Assembly (NCBI GenBank): GCA_045640905.1 | Contig: JAZUFW010000015.1 | Coordinates: forward strand, 1 to 6,472 | From: JAILLW01 sp045640905 | Lineage (GTDB): Bacteria; Bacillota; Clostridia; Lachnospirales; Lachnospiraceae | Length of the DNA stretch: 6,472 nt | Direction: 5' to 3' | Program-made: the position numbers and the translations under genes | Notes under the pieces: generated by a model | What the model was told of the DNA's origin: nothing | Seen by the model: the letters and a program-made list of their open reading frames with translations, nothing else | The model's database searches: none | Shown here: one piece after another, positions 1 through 6,472 of the stretch | Layout: each line of letters begins with the position of its first letter | Numbering within the stretch: the stretch's first letter is position 1

Positions 1-821
1 CATCCTATGTGGCCTCCTACTATGTCCATCAGGCGCTTTATCAATAAGCGCGTATAACTGCTTTGAAAATGGTCGTATGAAATGACACTGTAGGAAGCAA
101 AGGTTCCTACATGAGATCGTTTCGGATCAAGACCCGGAATCTCGATACAGCACGAGCATCTGACTCCGCCTTCATCAAAGAACGTAATTATCTCATTTAC
201 GCTCTTTTGAGAAAAATCGGGAGCATAGATAAACACCTCATCTACGGCCATCTGACCGGCTTTTTCAAAAAAGTCATCCGGCAGTTCCTCAGTAACCAGA
301 ATATCCAGTACCTGATAACTCAAATCAAGCGAATCGTTAATCTTTGCTTTAACAGATTCCAAAAGGCTTTTTTGTGTGATGACCAAAGCCTTGGTTTTAT
401 TATGGTCAGAACGGTAGTAGGTCTTCATGACCTGCTTGAAAATCATGTGAAAAGCATAAGTCAATGCCACGTTAATAACGGCAAAATAAACCATAACCCA
501 ACGGCTGAATAAATCGGCCCACTTTAGGAAAAACATAATGGTCTGGGTCAGGATGATAATGACGGCATTAAGCTTAACAATGTGCCACAGTTCAATGCCT
601 GCCTTGCGCTTCATAAAGCCGTTATGCCACGGTATCATAAAGGTGTACATGGTGGCAAAAAGAACGAATAACAAACCTACTATCACATACACATTGATGT
701 CTCTGTAGGCTCTGTCTATATGAAAGCGCACGAACATGGAGGCAATATAGGAAATCACTATTGCCACTACGTCAATTGCCCATAGTCCGTATGTAATTAT
801 GACTTTGTTTTTACTGTTCAT
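1..821 (-). CDS. Initiating polyprenyl-phosphate sugar-1-phosphate transferase, N-terminal part (C-terminus beyond left edge)
   Basis: Open for 273 codons from the ATG at 821 to the window edge with no stop, so the gene is partial only because the window ends. Hydrophobic stretches at about residues 8-30, 43-63, 84-100 and 106-128 give the four-helix membrane domain of WbaP/EpsE-type sugar transferases. A soluble alpha/beta region (about 144-250) follows, then KRLMDIVGG (262-270), which matches the opening of the bacterial sugar transferase catalytic domain; the catalytic core itself is outside the window. Such enzymes move a sugar-1-phosphate from a nucleotide sugar onto undecaprenyl phosphate, the first step of glycan assembly. 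The start overlaps the end of the GT17 gene by 11 nt. Only a weak, distant AGAAAG (835-840) precedes it, so translation is probably coupled to that gene. The sugar used is unknown. Family assignment is good. Confidence 0.88.
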   Translation of the reverse strand, partial: MNSKNKVIITYGLWAIDVVAIVISYIASMFVRFHIDRAYRDINVYVIVGLLFVLFATMYTFMIPWHNGFMKRKAGIELWHIVKLNAVIIILTQTIMFFLKWADLFSRWVMVYFAVINVALTYAFHMIFKQVMKTYYRSDHNKTKALVITQKSLLESVKAKINDSLDLSYQVLDILVTEELPDDFFEKAGQMAVDEVFIYAPDFSQKSVNEIITFFDEGGVRCSCCIEIPGLDPKRSHVGTFASYSVISYDHFQSSYTRLLIKRLMDIVGGHIG

Positions 822-1791
822 GGTGTGTTGTCAGCTTTCTTTTGACAAAACGTCTGGCGCGCCTAAAAAATCTGAGCGTTTTCATCTTTATCGATATCAG
901 CCTCTTTCCGAATGAAGAAACTTTCGGCATGATAAGGTAATCATATTCTATTAGATTATTTCTGATATACTCGGGATACGTTTCATCTATTTCCGTACGA
1001 ATGAATTTCGAATCGCGGCCAAACATATCATAGCCTAAAATAATCCTGTCCTTCGCTTCCTTGAGAATGTCCTCGGTATTGTATTCCTGATGAGCTGCAG
1101 CAATTATTTTCTCTCCGATTCGCTTGGAAACATCCATTTCTCGATGGCTGCCCATATATCCGAAATGCCATCCACCGTTTGATACTCGGATGCTACGTGA
1201 ATCGTTGGGGCTTATTTCCCGCAGAAGTATCATTCCGTCTTCCGGAATGTTTTTCTTGGAAAACACCTTGGTTCCCAGCCACATGGGATGTTCCACGGTT
1301 TTTCCATCAGACATCAATCTATATTCATCTTCAAACTCTCCGGTTATTGATAAAAGCTTCCCCGATACTTCCTCCATGTTGAGGTAGCAATAAAACAATC
1401 GCTGCGCCAGATGATAAATCTTGTCAGAATTGAAGTCCTCAATGATTTTCAAAAGTGCATCCGGATTGGGTATCTCATCAACATCGCTTAACAAAATGAC
1501 ATCCGTGTCACTTGCTTCGGATAATCCTTGTATCAGATGATTCTTCTGGAATTTGTCACGAAGATGAGGAACCAGTCCCTCTCCCAAATCATCGACAACT
1601 ATATAATCAATTTTGTCGAGCCATTGGCCAAACATTTCTTTGTTCTGTTCAAAACAAAGTTTCTTCGGCTGTCCGGAAAAGGTGTATCGGGCTTCCTCAA
1701 TGACGAATCTGTCAACATATTTATCAAGGATACTTAGCCTCAGCTTCAATATATCCAGTTCATTAAAAAACGGAAAACAATCGTAAACCAT
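811..1791 (-). CDS. GT17-family glycosyltransferase (beta-1,4-N-acetylglucosaminyltransferase-like)
   Basis: This 326-residue protein has the features of glycosyltransferase family 17, the family of eukaryotic MGAT3. It opens with YDCFPFFNELDILKLRL (3-19), continues with VDRFVIEEARYTFSGQPK (26-43), and carries SDVDEIP (102-108), whose D103/D105/E106 form the likely metal and nucleotide-sugar site. GGWHFGYMG (206-214) and the AHQEYN stretch (233-238) match the family's later conserved block. There is no signal peptide or membrane helix, so it should act in the cytoplasm. Residues 296-319 hold twelve Lys/Arg and no acidic residue, suggesting peripheral membrane binding. The ATG at 1791 follows an AAGGGA site five bases upstream and lies 2 nt after the DUF5672 stop. 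MGAT3 adds GlcNAc to mannose; whether this bacterial homologue uses UDP-GlcNAc is an inference. Confidence 0.86.
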   Translation of the reverse strand: MVYDCFPFFNELDILKLRLSILDKYVDRFVIEEARYTFSGQPKKLCFEQNKEMFGQWLDKIDYIVVDDLGEGLVPHLRDKFQKNHLIQGLSEASDTDVILLSDVDEIPNPDALLKIIEDFNSDKIYHLAQRLFYCYLNMEEVSGKLLSITGEFEDEYRLMSDGKTVEHPMWLGTKVFSKKNIPEDGMILLREISPNDSRSIRVSNGGWHFGYMGSHREMDVSKRIGEKIIAAAHQEYNTEDILKEAKDRIILGYDMFGRDSKFIRTEIDETYPEYIRNNLIEYDYLIMPKVSSFGKRLISIKMKTLRFFRRARRFVKRKLTTHHEQ

Positions 1792-1793
1792 TC

Positions 1794-2549
1794 TTATCCC
1801 TTTCGATGAATTCCGAGAATATTTCGTATGGGACGTGTAACATTTGCCAGGAACTCAAATATTGCTGCCCTCGGATCTTTAAAATGCGGATAGTCTGCAT
1901 TTTCATCCCACCACTTGTGAAAAATAAACGGATCTATTCCTGTAGTCTCCGGCATGGTATGCTCACGTCCGAAATATCTAGCCACTTCAATTGGAGCAAA
2001 CTCTATTCCGTCTTTTTCCATCTCCACACGACTCATGGCACACAAAAAAATATCTTCGTTATAATCCCCATTCGGTGTGGGACGCCACTCCAGATTATGT
2101 TTGCTCGGGTACTCCAAAAATCGTTTACTTCTAATCGAAACGCTGTTTCCTACTCTGACCACATTTCCGTTTGAGTCATAGTACGAAACATGTTCTTCAT
2201 CCGGCATGGGCCACGGAGAACCAATGTAATCATATTCAAGGAACTCCTCTCTCCATGATTTAGGATTTACTACAAATCCATCATAGTGAACCAACAACAT
2301 AAAATCCGTATTAACATATTGATCCAGATCGTAAACCATCATATGGTTAAACTTGTCTATATCGGTAATCGGGTCACAGAGTTTTACAGTGATTCCCTTC
2401 GGAAGATTTCGAGGTTTTTTATGCGTCACCAAAACGACTTCCCCGAAATCAATGCCCTTCATGCTGTATTCCAAAGCTTTAATTGTTTCATATATTTTTA
2501 CGCTTGTAACCGCTATCAGCGTAATCTGAGGAAGTGATAGTTTTTCCAC
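1794..2549 (-). CDS. DUF5672 family protein, probable glycosyltransferase
   Basis: The 251-residue product matches my memory of the DUF5672 family, which is often found beside glycosyltransferases but has no assigned reaction. Visible landmarks are an N-terminal beta strand LPQITLIAVTSV (6-17), NHMMVYDL (68-75), TDFMLLVHYDGFVVNP (81-96), YDYIGSPWP (106-114), VGNSVSIRS (133-141), NEDIF (164-168) and the FGREH segment (194-198). The order (Rossmann-like start, YDG with a possible acidic ligand at D90, a glycine/serine motif, then an ED pair) resembles a GT-A fold, which is why I call it a probable transferase. It has no membrane segment. It starts with GTG 1 nt after the GT11-like stop, with GGAGG just upstream, and ends 2 nt before GT17. 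Its role in adding a sugar to the same glycan is inferred from this position. Confidence 0.82.
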   Translation of the reverse strand: MEKLSLPQITLIAVTSVKIYETIKALEYSMKGIDFGEVVLVTHKKPRNLPKGITVKLCDPITDIDKFNHMMVYDLDQYVNTDFMLLVHYDGFVVNPKSWREEFLEYDYIGSPWPMPDEEHVSYYDSNGNVVRVGNSVSIRSKRFLEYPSKHNLEWRPTPNGDYNEDIFLCAMSRVEMEKDGIEFAPIEVARYFGREHTMPETTGIDPFIFHKWWDENADYPHFKDPRAAIFEFLANVTRPIRNILGIHRKG

Positions 2550-2550
2550 G

Positions 2551-3582
2551 TCATCCTCCGAAAGCCATACGCATTTTCCGCTTTATGCTGCGCATGATTC
2601 TGATTAATCTGTATGTTTTGGCACGCAAAAATGCTCTCACTTTCATCTGTGTTAAACGCACCCCGGTGGGCCTTACGTTTAATCGTGCCGTATATTTCTT
2701 AGTCTTTTTAAATTCCGCCAATTCTTCTTTACATTCATCGGAAGTAAATACTTTTCCGAATCTGTCCATGTAATGCCAGCCCGAATAAATATTTTGTTCC
2801 GAAGCCCAGTATCCGTTCGATACATTATGTCTGGCCCAGTATTTGGGAGCTAAAATGAACTCACACGTTTCGGACGTAAATGCCGGAAAATATGAAAAAG
2901 ATGAGTTAGCTAGTAACAGGTATTTGGCATTTTTGATAATCGAATAGTCCTTAGCAAGGTCAAAATTATACGCAGGAATTCCCGGCAATATCTTTGATGC
3001 TTCCTTGGTATCATTCGTTATTATCATAAATTCCATATCAGGATTAAGCTTCTTCATATACTTCATTCCGTCGCGCCAGTATTTTTTGCGAAGGAACAGC
3101 TCGGGAGAATCCAGATAATCACTGCATCTAAGATGAATAACGCATAAATTATCTTTGGAATATTCCATGCAGTCGTATTCCGGCTTTACTTTCAGCCACT
3201 TTTTGACTTCATCAGCATGTTTCAAATAGTAGTCTTCCGACTGCATATTCCCGACAAGAATGGTTTGATCAGGAACATTCCACATTTCCCAATCAGTCCC
3301 GGTAACATAAGCACCATGTGTCAAATCATGTGTAGAGTTACCGACAAAAAGTCTGTCCTCATGTTCATAATATGTATTCGTAAAGTCTTTTTCTTCTGCC
3401 GGACATCCATAGTCGAGGTCCATGAAATACAGACCGCAATCACTATGCATGTTATTGGCCATTGTTTCAGATCCCAAAATACTAAATTCCAACCCTTTGT
3501 CCAGGGCTATGCATCTGGTTGTCACGTAAAAGAAAAGCTGGTTTCCCAAACCGAAGCCTTCCGTCATTTTGGTTCCTATCAA
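2551..3582 (-). CDS. GT11-like glycosyltransferase (alpha-1,2-fucosyltransferase family)
   Basis: The 343-residue protein shows the GT11 layout: GLGNQLF (11-17) near the N-terminus, VIHLRCSDY (148-156) at the place of the family's HxRRGDY GDP-fucose motif, ITND (188-191), NAKYLLLANSSFSYFPAF (218-235) in place of the usual NSSFSWW, and ILAPKYWA (243-250). R152 is kept, but the second Arg of the motif is C153, so donor use may differ from GDP-fucose. Residues 292-338 carry eighteen Lys/Arg and no Asp/Glu, a likely membrane-contacting tail. The start is TTG at 3582, overlapping the ABC gene's TGA by 4 nt, with AAGGAG eight bases upstream. A start at the internal ATG (codon 6) would remove the first beta strand before GLGNQ, so TTG is preferred. 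The family is likely; the sugar is uncertain. Confidence 0.84.
   Translation of the reverse strand: MIGTKMTEGFGLGNQLFFYVTTRCIALDKGLEFSILGSETMANNMHSDCGLYFMDLDYGCPAEEKDFTNTYYEHEDRLFVGNSTHDLTHGAYVTGTDWEMWNVPDQTILVGNMQSEDYYLKHADEVKKWLKVKPEYDCMEYSKDNLCVIHLRCSDYLDSPELFLRKKYWRDGMKYMKKLNPDMEFMIITNDTKEASKILPGIPAYNFDLAKDYSIIKNAKYLLLANSSFSYFPAFTSETCEFILAPKYWARHNVSNGYWASEQNIYSGWHYMDRFGKVFTSDECKEELAEFKKTKKYTARLNVRPTGVRLTQMKVRAFLRAKTYRLIRIMRSIKRKMRMAFGG
2555..2559 (-). promoter_or_regulatory. Ribosome binding site GGAGG that supports the GTG start of the DUF5672 gene
   Basis: GGAGG is encoded by the final two glycine codons of the GT11-like gene and sits five bases before the GTG at 2549. The nearby ATG at 2552-2554 is in another frame, so GTG is the supported start. 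Confidence 0.78.
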
Positions 3583-5348
3583 AGTGTAGTCTCCTTAAGT
3601 TTGCCGTCTTCGACTTTATATATGAAATCGCATTTTTCTATAGTGTTTAGTCGGTGCGCTATGATGACCATGGTTTTTCTGCCATGGAAAGAGTTAATAG
3701 CCTCCATAACTGCTGCTTCAGTCTCGTTATCAAGAGCCGAAGTAGCTTCATCAAAGACTAATATTTCAGGATTGTTATACAGTGCTCTCGCTATGCCAAT
3801 ACGTTGTCTCTGTCCACCTGATAATCTGACACCTCTGTCACCTATAGTAGCATCCAGTCCGTCAGGAAGTGTCTTTATAAATTCATCAAGCTGAGCTTCT
3901 TTAAGGACTTCCCAGATTCGATTTTCATCTATTTTGTCAGCATCTATTCCAAACGCAATATTGTCACGAATACTTTCATCCACCAGGTAAATGCTCTGTG
4001 GAATATATCCTATCTGAGCAAGCCACGATTCATAGTTTTTAAATATATTCACGCCGTCACAGGTAATCTCTCCTTCATTGGCGTGAAGCAATCCGAGCAG
4101 TATATCTACTATCGTTGACTTACCAGCTCCGGAAGCGCCCATTATTCCTACAGACTTGCCCTTAATAACTTCCATATGCGCATCTTTAAAAATCATTTGT
4201 TCAGAACCGGGGTAATGGTATGAAATGTGATTCAATTCTATTTTGTCGTTCAAGGTTAATGGTTCTGATTGTTCCTGCGCTTTTATGGCCGCCATGGCAG
4301 CATCAACTTTCATGCCTTCCTGCAAATTCTCATATACAAAGTTCAGGCACGGTTCTGTATATGCTATTTCTGTGATATATGTATTGATTCTATTCACCGA
4401 AGGAAGCACTCTGACTGCTGCCACCGCAAATGTAGTCAATGTAGTCAACATGGTATCGACATTGCCATCGCCTGAAATATAAATTGCAACATAAGACAGC
4501 ACGGCAATAATGAAAACAGTTTCGATCAGTAATCGCGGAATCGAATTCAATACAGCATAATCTCTCGCAGTATCTGCACCGATACATCCGGATTCATAGT
4601 AGTTTCTGATAAAAAAGTCTTCACGATTAAGTACTTTAACGTCCTTTAATCCGTAGGTTGCCTCTATCCTCCACTTGGCAATACGCGACTGGATTGCCTG
4701 GTTTCTCGCTCCGACCTTGTTCAATCTGGGCTTAAAAATCTTCATGATCAGAAGCGTCATTATTCCGAAAACCGCAATAATGAACAGCGTCAATTTGAAA
4801 TCCTGCAAAATCAGCACCGCAAAGATAAGTAGGGATACCACAGCTTCGGTAGCCAAGCTAAGCATGGCCATAATGAGTGAAAATGTCTGCGGAATATCCG
4901 AATCTGTAATTCGAAATACCGTAGGAATATCTGCACCAAGATAATCTTCATACGGTCTGTTCAAAAACTCACGCATTACACGGCTTATCATCATATTTCT
5001 CGACCTGGTTACAAATGTGTTCTGTGTTCTGACCAGAATGAGGAGATATGCATTTTTCAGAACATAAATAACTATCAGCAGGATAATCAAAGCTACGGTA
5101 ATACTGCCACTCTTTGAAATATCAATATTCAACGTTCTGCAGACATTTCCAAGAATCTCATATTTGTTAATATATTCAAGCAATTTGTCGGGAGATAAAA
5201 TAGCAGTAACGACAGGTATCATAGCAGAAACACCGAGAGTTTCCAAAATGCCCCCGATGAATATCATGAATCCTAGTCCGACAAGTTGTCTTTTCTGTTT
5301 TTTGTCCAATATATAATTAAGTTTTTTAAACAACGATATCTTTTCCAT
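3579..5348 (-). CDS. ABC exporter, PglK/MsbA-type lipid-linked glycan flippase candidate
   Basis: This 589-residue half-transporter has a membrane domain followed by an ATPase. Six hydrophobic segments lie at about 22-50, 83-108, 155-180, 184-206, 270-292 and 300-320. The nucleotide-binding domain is intact: Walker A GASGAGKST (404-412), Q-loop Q451, signature LSGGQ (509-513), Walker B ILVFDE (529-534), D-loop SALD (537-540) and H-loop H565. The length is close to PglK, which flips undecaprenyl-linked oligosaccharide; MsbA-like and peptide exporters share the fold. Position at the head of an operon of glycosyltransferases plus an initiating sugar transferase supports a glycolipid substrate, but this is inferred. 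I start at the ATG at 5348 rather than the in-frame GTG at 5390, because the promoter's predicted start of transcription lies at about 5387, at or beyond that GTG. A modest AAAGAG (5360-5365) precedes the ATG. Confidence 0.93.
   Translation of the reverse strand: MEKISLFKKLNYILDKKQKRQLVGLGFMIFIGGILETLGVSAMIPVVTAILSPDKLLEYINKYEILGNVCRTLNIDISKSGSITVALIILLIVIYVLKNAYLLILVRTQNTFVTRSRNMMISRVMREFLNRPYEDYLGADIPTVFRITDSDIPQTFSLIMAMLSLATEAVVSLLIFAVLILQDFKLTLFIIAVFGIMTLLIMKIFKPRLNKVGARNQAIQSRIAKWRIEATYGLKDVKVLNREDFFIRNYYESGCIGADTARDYAVLNSIPRLLIETVFIIAVLSYVAIYISGDGNVDTMLTTLTTFAVAAVRVLPSVNRINTYITEIAYTEPCLNFVYENLQEGMKVDAAMAAIKAQEQSEPLTLNDKIELNHISYHYPGSEQMIFKDAHMEVIKGKSVGIMGASGAGKSTIVDILLGLLHANEGEITCDGVNIFKNYESWLAQIGYIPQSIYLVDESIRDNIAFGIDADKIDENRIWEVLKEAQLDEFIKTLPDGLDATIGDRGVRLSGGQRQRIGIARALYNNPEILVFDEATSALDNETEAAVMEAINSFHGRKTMVIIAHRLNTIEKCDFIYKVEDGKLKETTL
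3591..3596 (-). promoter_or_regulatory. Ribosome binding site AAGGAG that supports the TTG start of the GT11-like gene
   Basis: AAGGAG lies within the last codons of the ABC gene, eight bases before TTG at 3582. The TTG and the ABC stop share the tetranucleotide TTGA (3579-3582), a typical arrangement for translational coupling. The internal ATG at 3567 has no comparable site. Confidence 0.75.
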
Positions 5349-5393
5349 TGTCGATAATTCTCTTTCGTTTTTCTGCGCACAATTTAACACTTT

Positions 5394-5422
5394 ATTCTAA
5401 CAAAAAATCCCCCTGTTTTCAA
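5394..5422 (-). promoter_or_regulatory. Sigma-A-type promoter with extended -10 for the ABC/glycosyltransferase operon
   Basis: On the minus strand TTGAAA (5417-5422) is separated by exactly 17 nt from TAGAAT (5394-5399). A TG dinucleotide one base upstream of the -10 makes it an extended -10. Each hexamer differs from consensus at one position. Transcription should begin near 5387, giving a leader of about 39 nt to the ATG at 5348. The -35 lies in the loop of the preceding terminator and the spacer covers its right arm. Confidence 0.72.
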
Positions 5423-5436
5423 GTTTGGGGGATTTT
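5404..5436 (-). terminator. Rho-independent terminator after the GT2 gene
   Basis: AAAATCCCCC (5427-5436 read on the minus strand) pairs perfectly with GGGGGATTTT (5404-5413), a 10-bp stem with a 13-nt loop. On the minus strand the right arm runs into six T residues. It lies just past the GT2 stop. Read on the plus strand only four T follow, so the main direction is minus, although some bidirectional effect is possible. Confidence 0.83.
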
Positions 5437-5453
5437 GAATATTGATTATGAAC

Positions 5454-6472
5454 TTATCTGTCGGCTGTATTGTTTCGAGAGCCAAGATTCTTTATTCGGA
5501 CCACTGTTTTCTCGTATAACTTTGATAAAAAGTAATACCGGTCGGGTGATGATAAAAACTGCTTCATACGTGATTTATCGCCTTTGGTTGCATAAGCCCC
5601 TTCATAAATTCTTCGTATGTTCTCTCGTTCGTTCCTTAGCATATCCGACAGTTTCTTTGCGCTCTCTTTATCCTTTCTATCACGAAAATCAATATAGTAA
5701 TAGAGCATTCTGCGATAGAAATAATATTCGGACATATCAGCCAGTTCCGACTTATTAAGCCCGCGCAAATACGAGGTCTGTTCTTTCCAAAACGGTATTT
5801 CATCAAAAAATCTTCGTGCAGACAGCGTCTCGTCGTTATTCATCAGGCTTCCGGTTCGTCCAACGGTGTAATTATATAAAGGTCTGTCTATGTATACGCA
5901 CTTATCGATCGCGGAAAGAATAATAGTCGTATACATGATATCCTCTGAATTGTGTCCTGCCGCAAAAAACACATTCTTGGCAAGTTCACTCCTAAGCAAT
6001 TTACTCCAAATCGCATTATTTACATTATATCGTTTATTATCGACTATCAATTCATGGAGGACTTCATCCGATAAAAGCACATATTCTTTGTTTGAAAATG
6101 TATACGGCGCATCTGCCCCCATTTGAGCATATGAGCAAATCGAGACGCTGACGCCATTAGACACGCAGGCATTTACCATCATTTCGAACATGTTGGTTTC
6201 GACATAATCGTCACTGTCAACAAATCCAATATATTCTCCTTTTGCCTCCGCTATTGCTGTATTTCTGGCAACAGATACTCCTGCATTCTTCTGGTGAATC
6301 ACCCTTATTCTGTTATCTTTTAGCGCATAGTCGTCCGCAATGCAGCCCGTTGAATCCGTTGATCCGTCATCAACCACTATTATCTCCAGGTTTTGATACG
6401 TCTGATTGATAATACTGTCAAGGCATCTTGGCAACAGTGTTTCTATGTTGTATGCGGGTACTATCACGCTGA
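5454..6472 (-). CDS. Family 2 glycosyltransferase (GT-A fold), 5' end beyond right edge
   Basis: Starting at the window edge the frame reads SVIVPAYN, the first beta strand of a GT2 enzyme, so the true start is a few codons outside; the in-frame GTG at 6467 falls inside this strand and is not a believable start. In-window residues show VVDDGSTDS (32-40) for UDP binding, AGVSVARN (63-70), FVDSDDY (83-89) with the DxD metal ligands D85/D87, and HNSEDIMY (173-180) containing the likely acceptor-site acidic pair. A helical, lysine/arginine-rich C-terminal region follows (about 215-338) with no clear transmembrane helix. The 338 residues seen are close to the usual size of capsule and exopolysaccharide GT2 enzymes. 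It ends 18 nt before a terminator hairpin, so it closes an upstream transcription unit, though it probably serves the same glycan locus. Donor and acceptor are unknown. Confidence 0.93.
   Translation of the reverse strand, partial: SVIVPAYNIETLLPRCLDSIINQTYQNLEIIVVDDGSTDSTGCIADDYALKDNRIRVIHQKNAGVSVARNTAIAEAKGEYIGFVDSDDYVETNMFEMMVNACVSNGVSVSICSYAQMGADAPYTFSNKEYVLLSDEVLHELIVDNKRYNVNNAIWSKLLRSELAKNVFFAAGHNSEDIMYTTIILSAIDKCVYIDRPLYNYTVGRTGSLMNNDETLSARRFFDEIPFWKEQTSYLRGLNKSELADMSEYYFYRRMLYYYIDFRDRKDKESAKKLSDMLRNERENIRRIYEGAYATKGDKSRMKQFLSSPDRYYFLSKLYEKTVVRIKNLGSRNNTADR

Noticed and set aside
111..512. Plus-strand open frame of 133 codons
   Set aside because: It lies opposite the sugar transferase membrane and Rossmann-like regions, which read as a coherent protein on the minus strand; its own translation resembles no family I know.
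3217..3894. Plus-strand open frame of 225 codons, the longest on that strand
   Set aside because: It runs antisense across the junction of the ABC and GT11-like genes, both with strong motifs. Its translation is low in recognisable structure and has no upstream ribosome site of note.
4390..4587. Minus-strand 65-codon cysteine-rich frame inside the ABC gene
   Set aside because: It is an out-of-frame shadow of the ABC membrane domain; the cysteines come from reading the same bases in another frame.
5349..5390. Fourteen-codon N-terminal extension of the ABC protein from a GTG at 5390
   Set aside because: The predicted start of transcription is near 5387, so the GTG would not be in the message. 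The extension also has no family match and no ribosome site.
5404..5436. The GGGGGA/TCCCCC inverted repeat as an operator or attachment site
   Set aside because: The T-rich right arm and its position 18 nt after a stop codon fit a terminator better, and no second copy was seen in the window.

Overview
The window reads as part of a surface-polysaccharide or glycoconjugate locus from a low-GC Gram-positive bacterium. A Lachnospiraceae-like Clostridium relative is most likely. This rests on AT-rich coding sequence, GGAGG-type ribosome binding sites, a clear sigma-A-type promoter and the style of the proteins. The assignment is an inference and no phylogenetic marker is present. All supported genes lie on the minus strand, so transcription runs from right to left.

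From right to left: (1) a family 2 glycosyltransferase whose first few codons lie beyond the right edge, ending at 5454; (2) a 105-bp intergenic gap holding a terminator hairpin and an excellent promoter that uses the hairpin loop as its -35 region; (3) an ABC exporter of the PglK/MsbA type (start revised to 5348); (4) a GT11-like (alpha-1,2-fucosyltransferase-type) enzyme starting with TTG; (5) a DUF5672 protein starting with GTG; (6) a GT17-family enzyme, related to the eukaryotic bisecting GlcNAc-transferase; (7) the N-terminal 273 codons of a polyprenyl-phosphate sugar-1-phosphate transferase that runs off the left edge. Item 7 is open at the left end with no stop codon in the window, so a stop-to-stop ORF search misses it.

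Genes 3 to 7 are fused into one transcription unit by a 4-nt overlap, a 1-nt gap, a 2-nt gap and an 11-nt overlap. The likely logic is that the sugar transferase starts a glycan on undecaprenyl phosphate at the inner face of the membrane. The soluble transferases (GT11-like, DUF5672, GT17 and probably the upstream GT2) then extend or decorate it, and the ABC protein flips the lipid-linked product outwards. The donor and acceptor sugars cannot be read from the sequence. No RNA genes, CRISPR arrays, insertion sequences or plus-strand genes were found.
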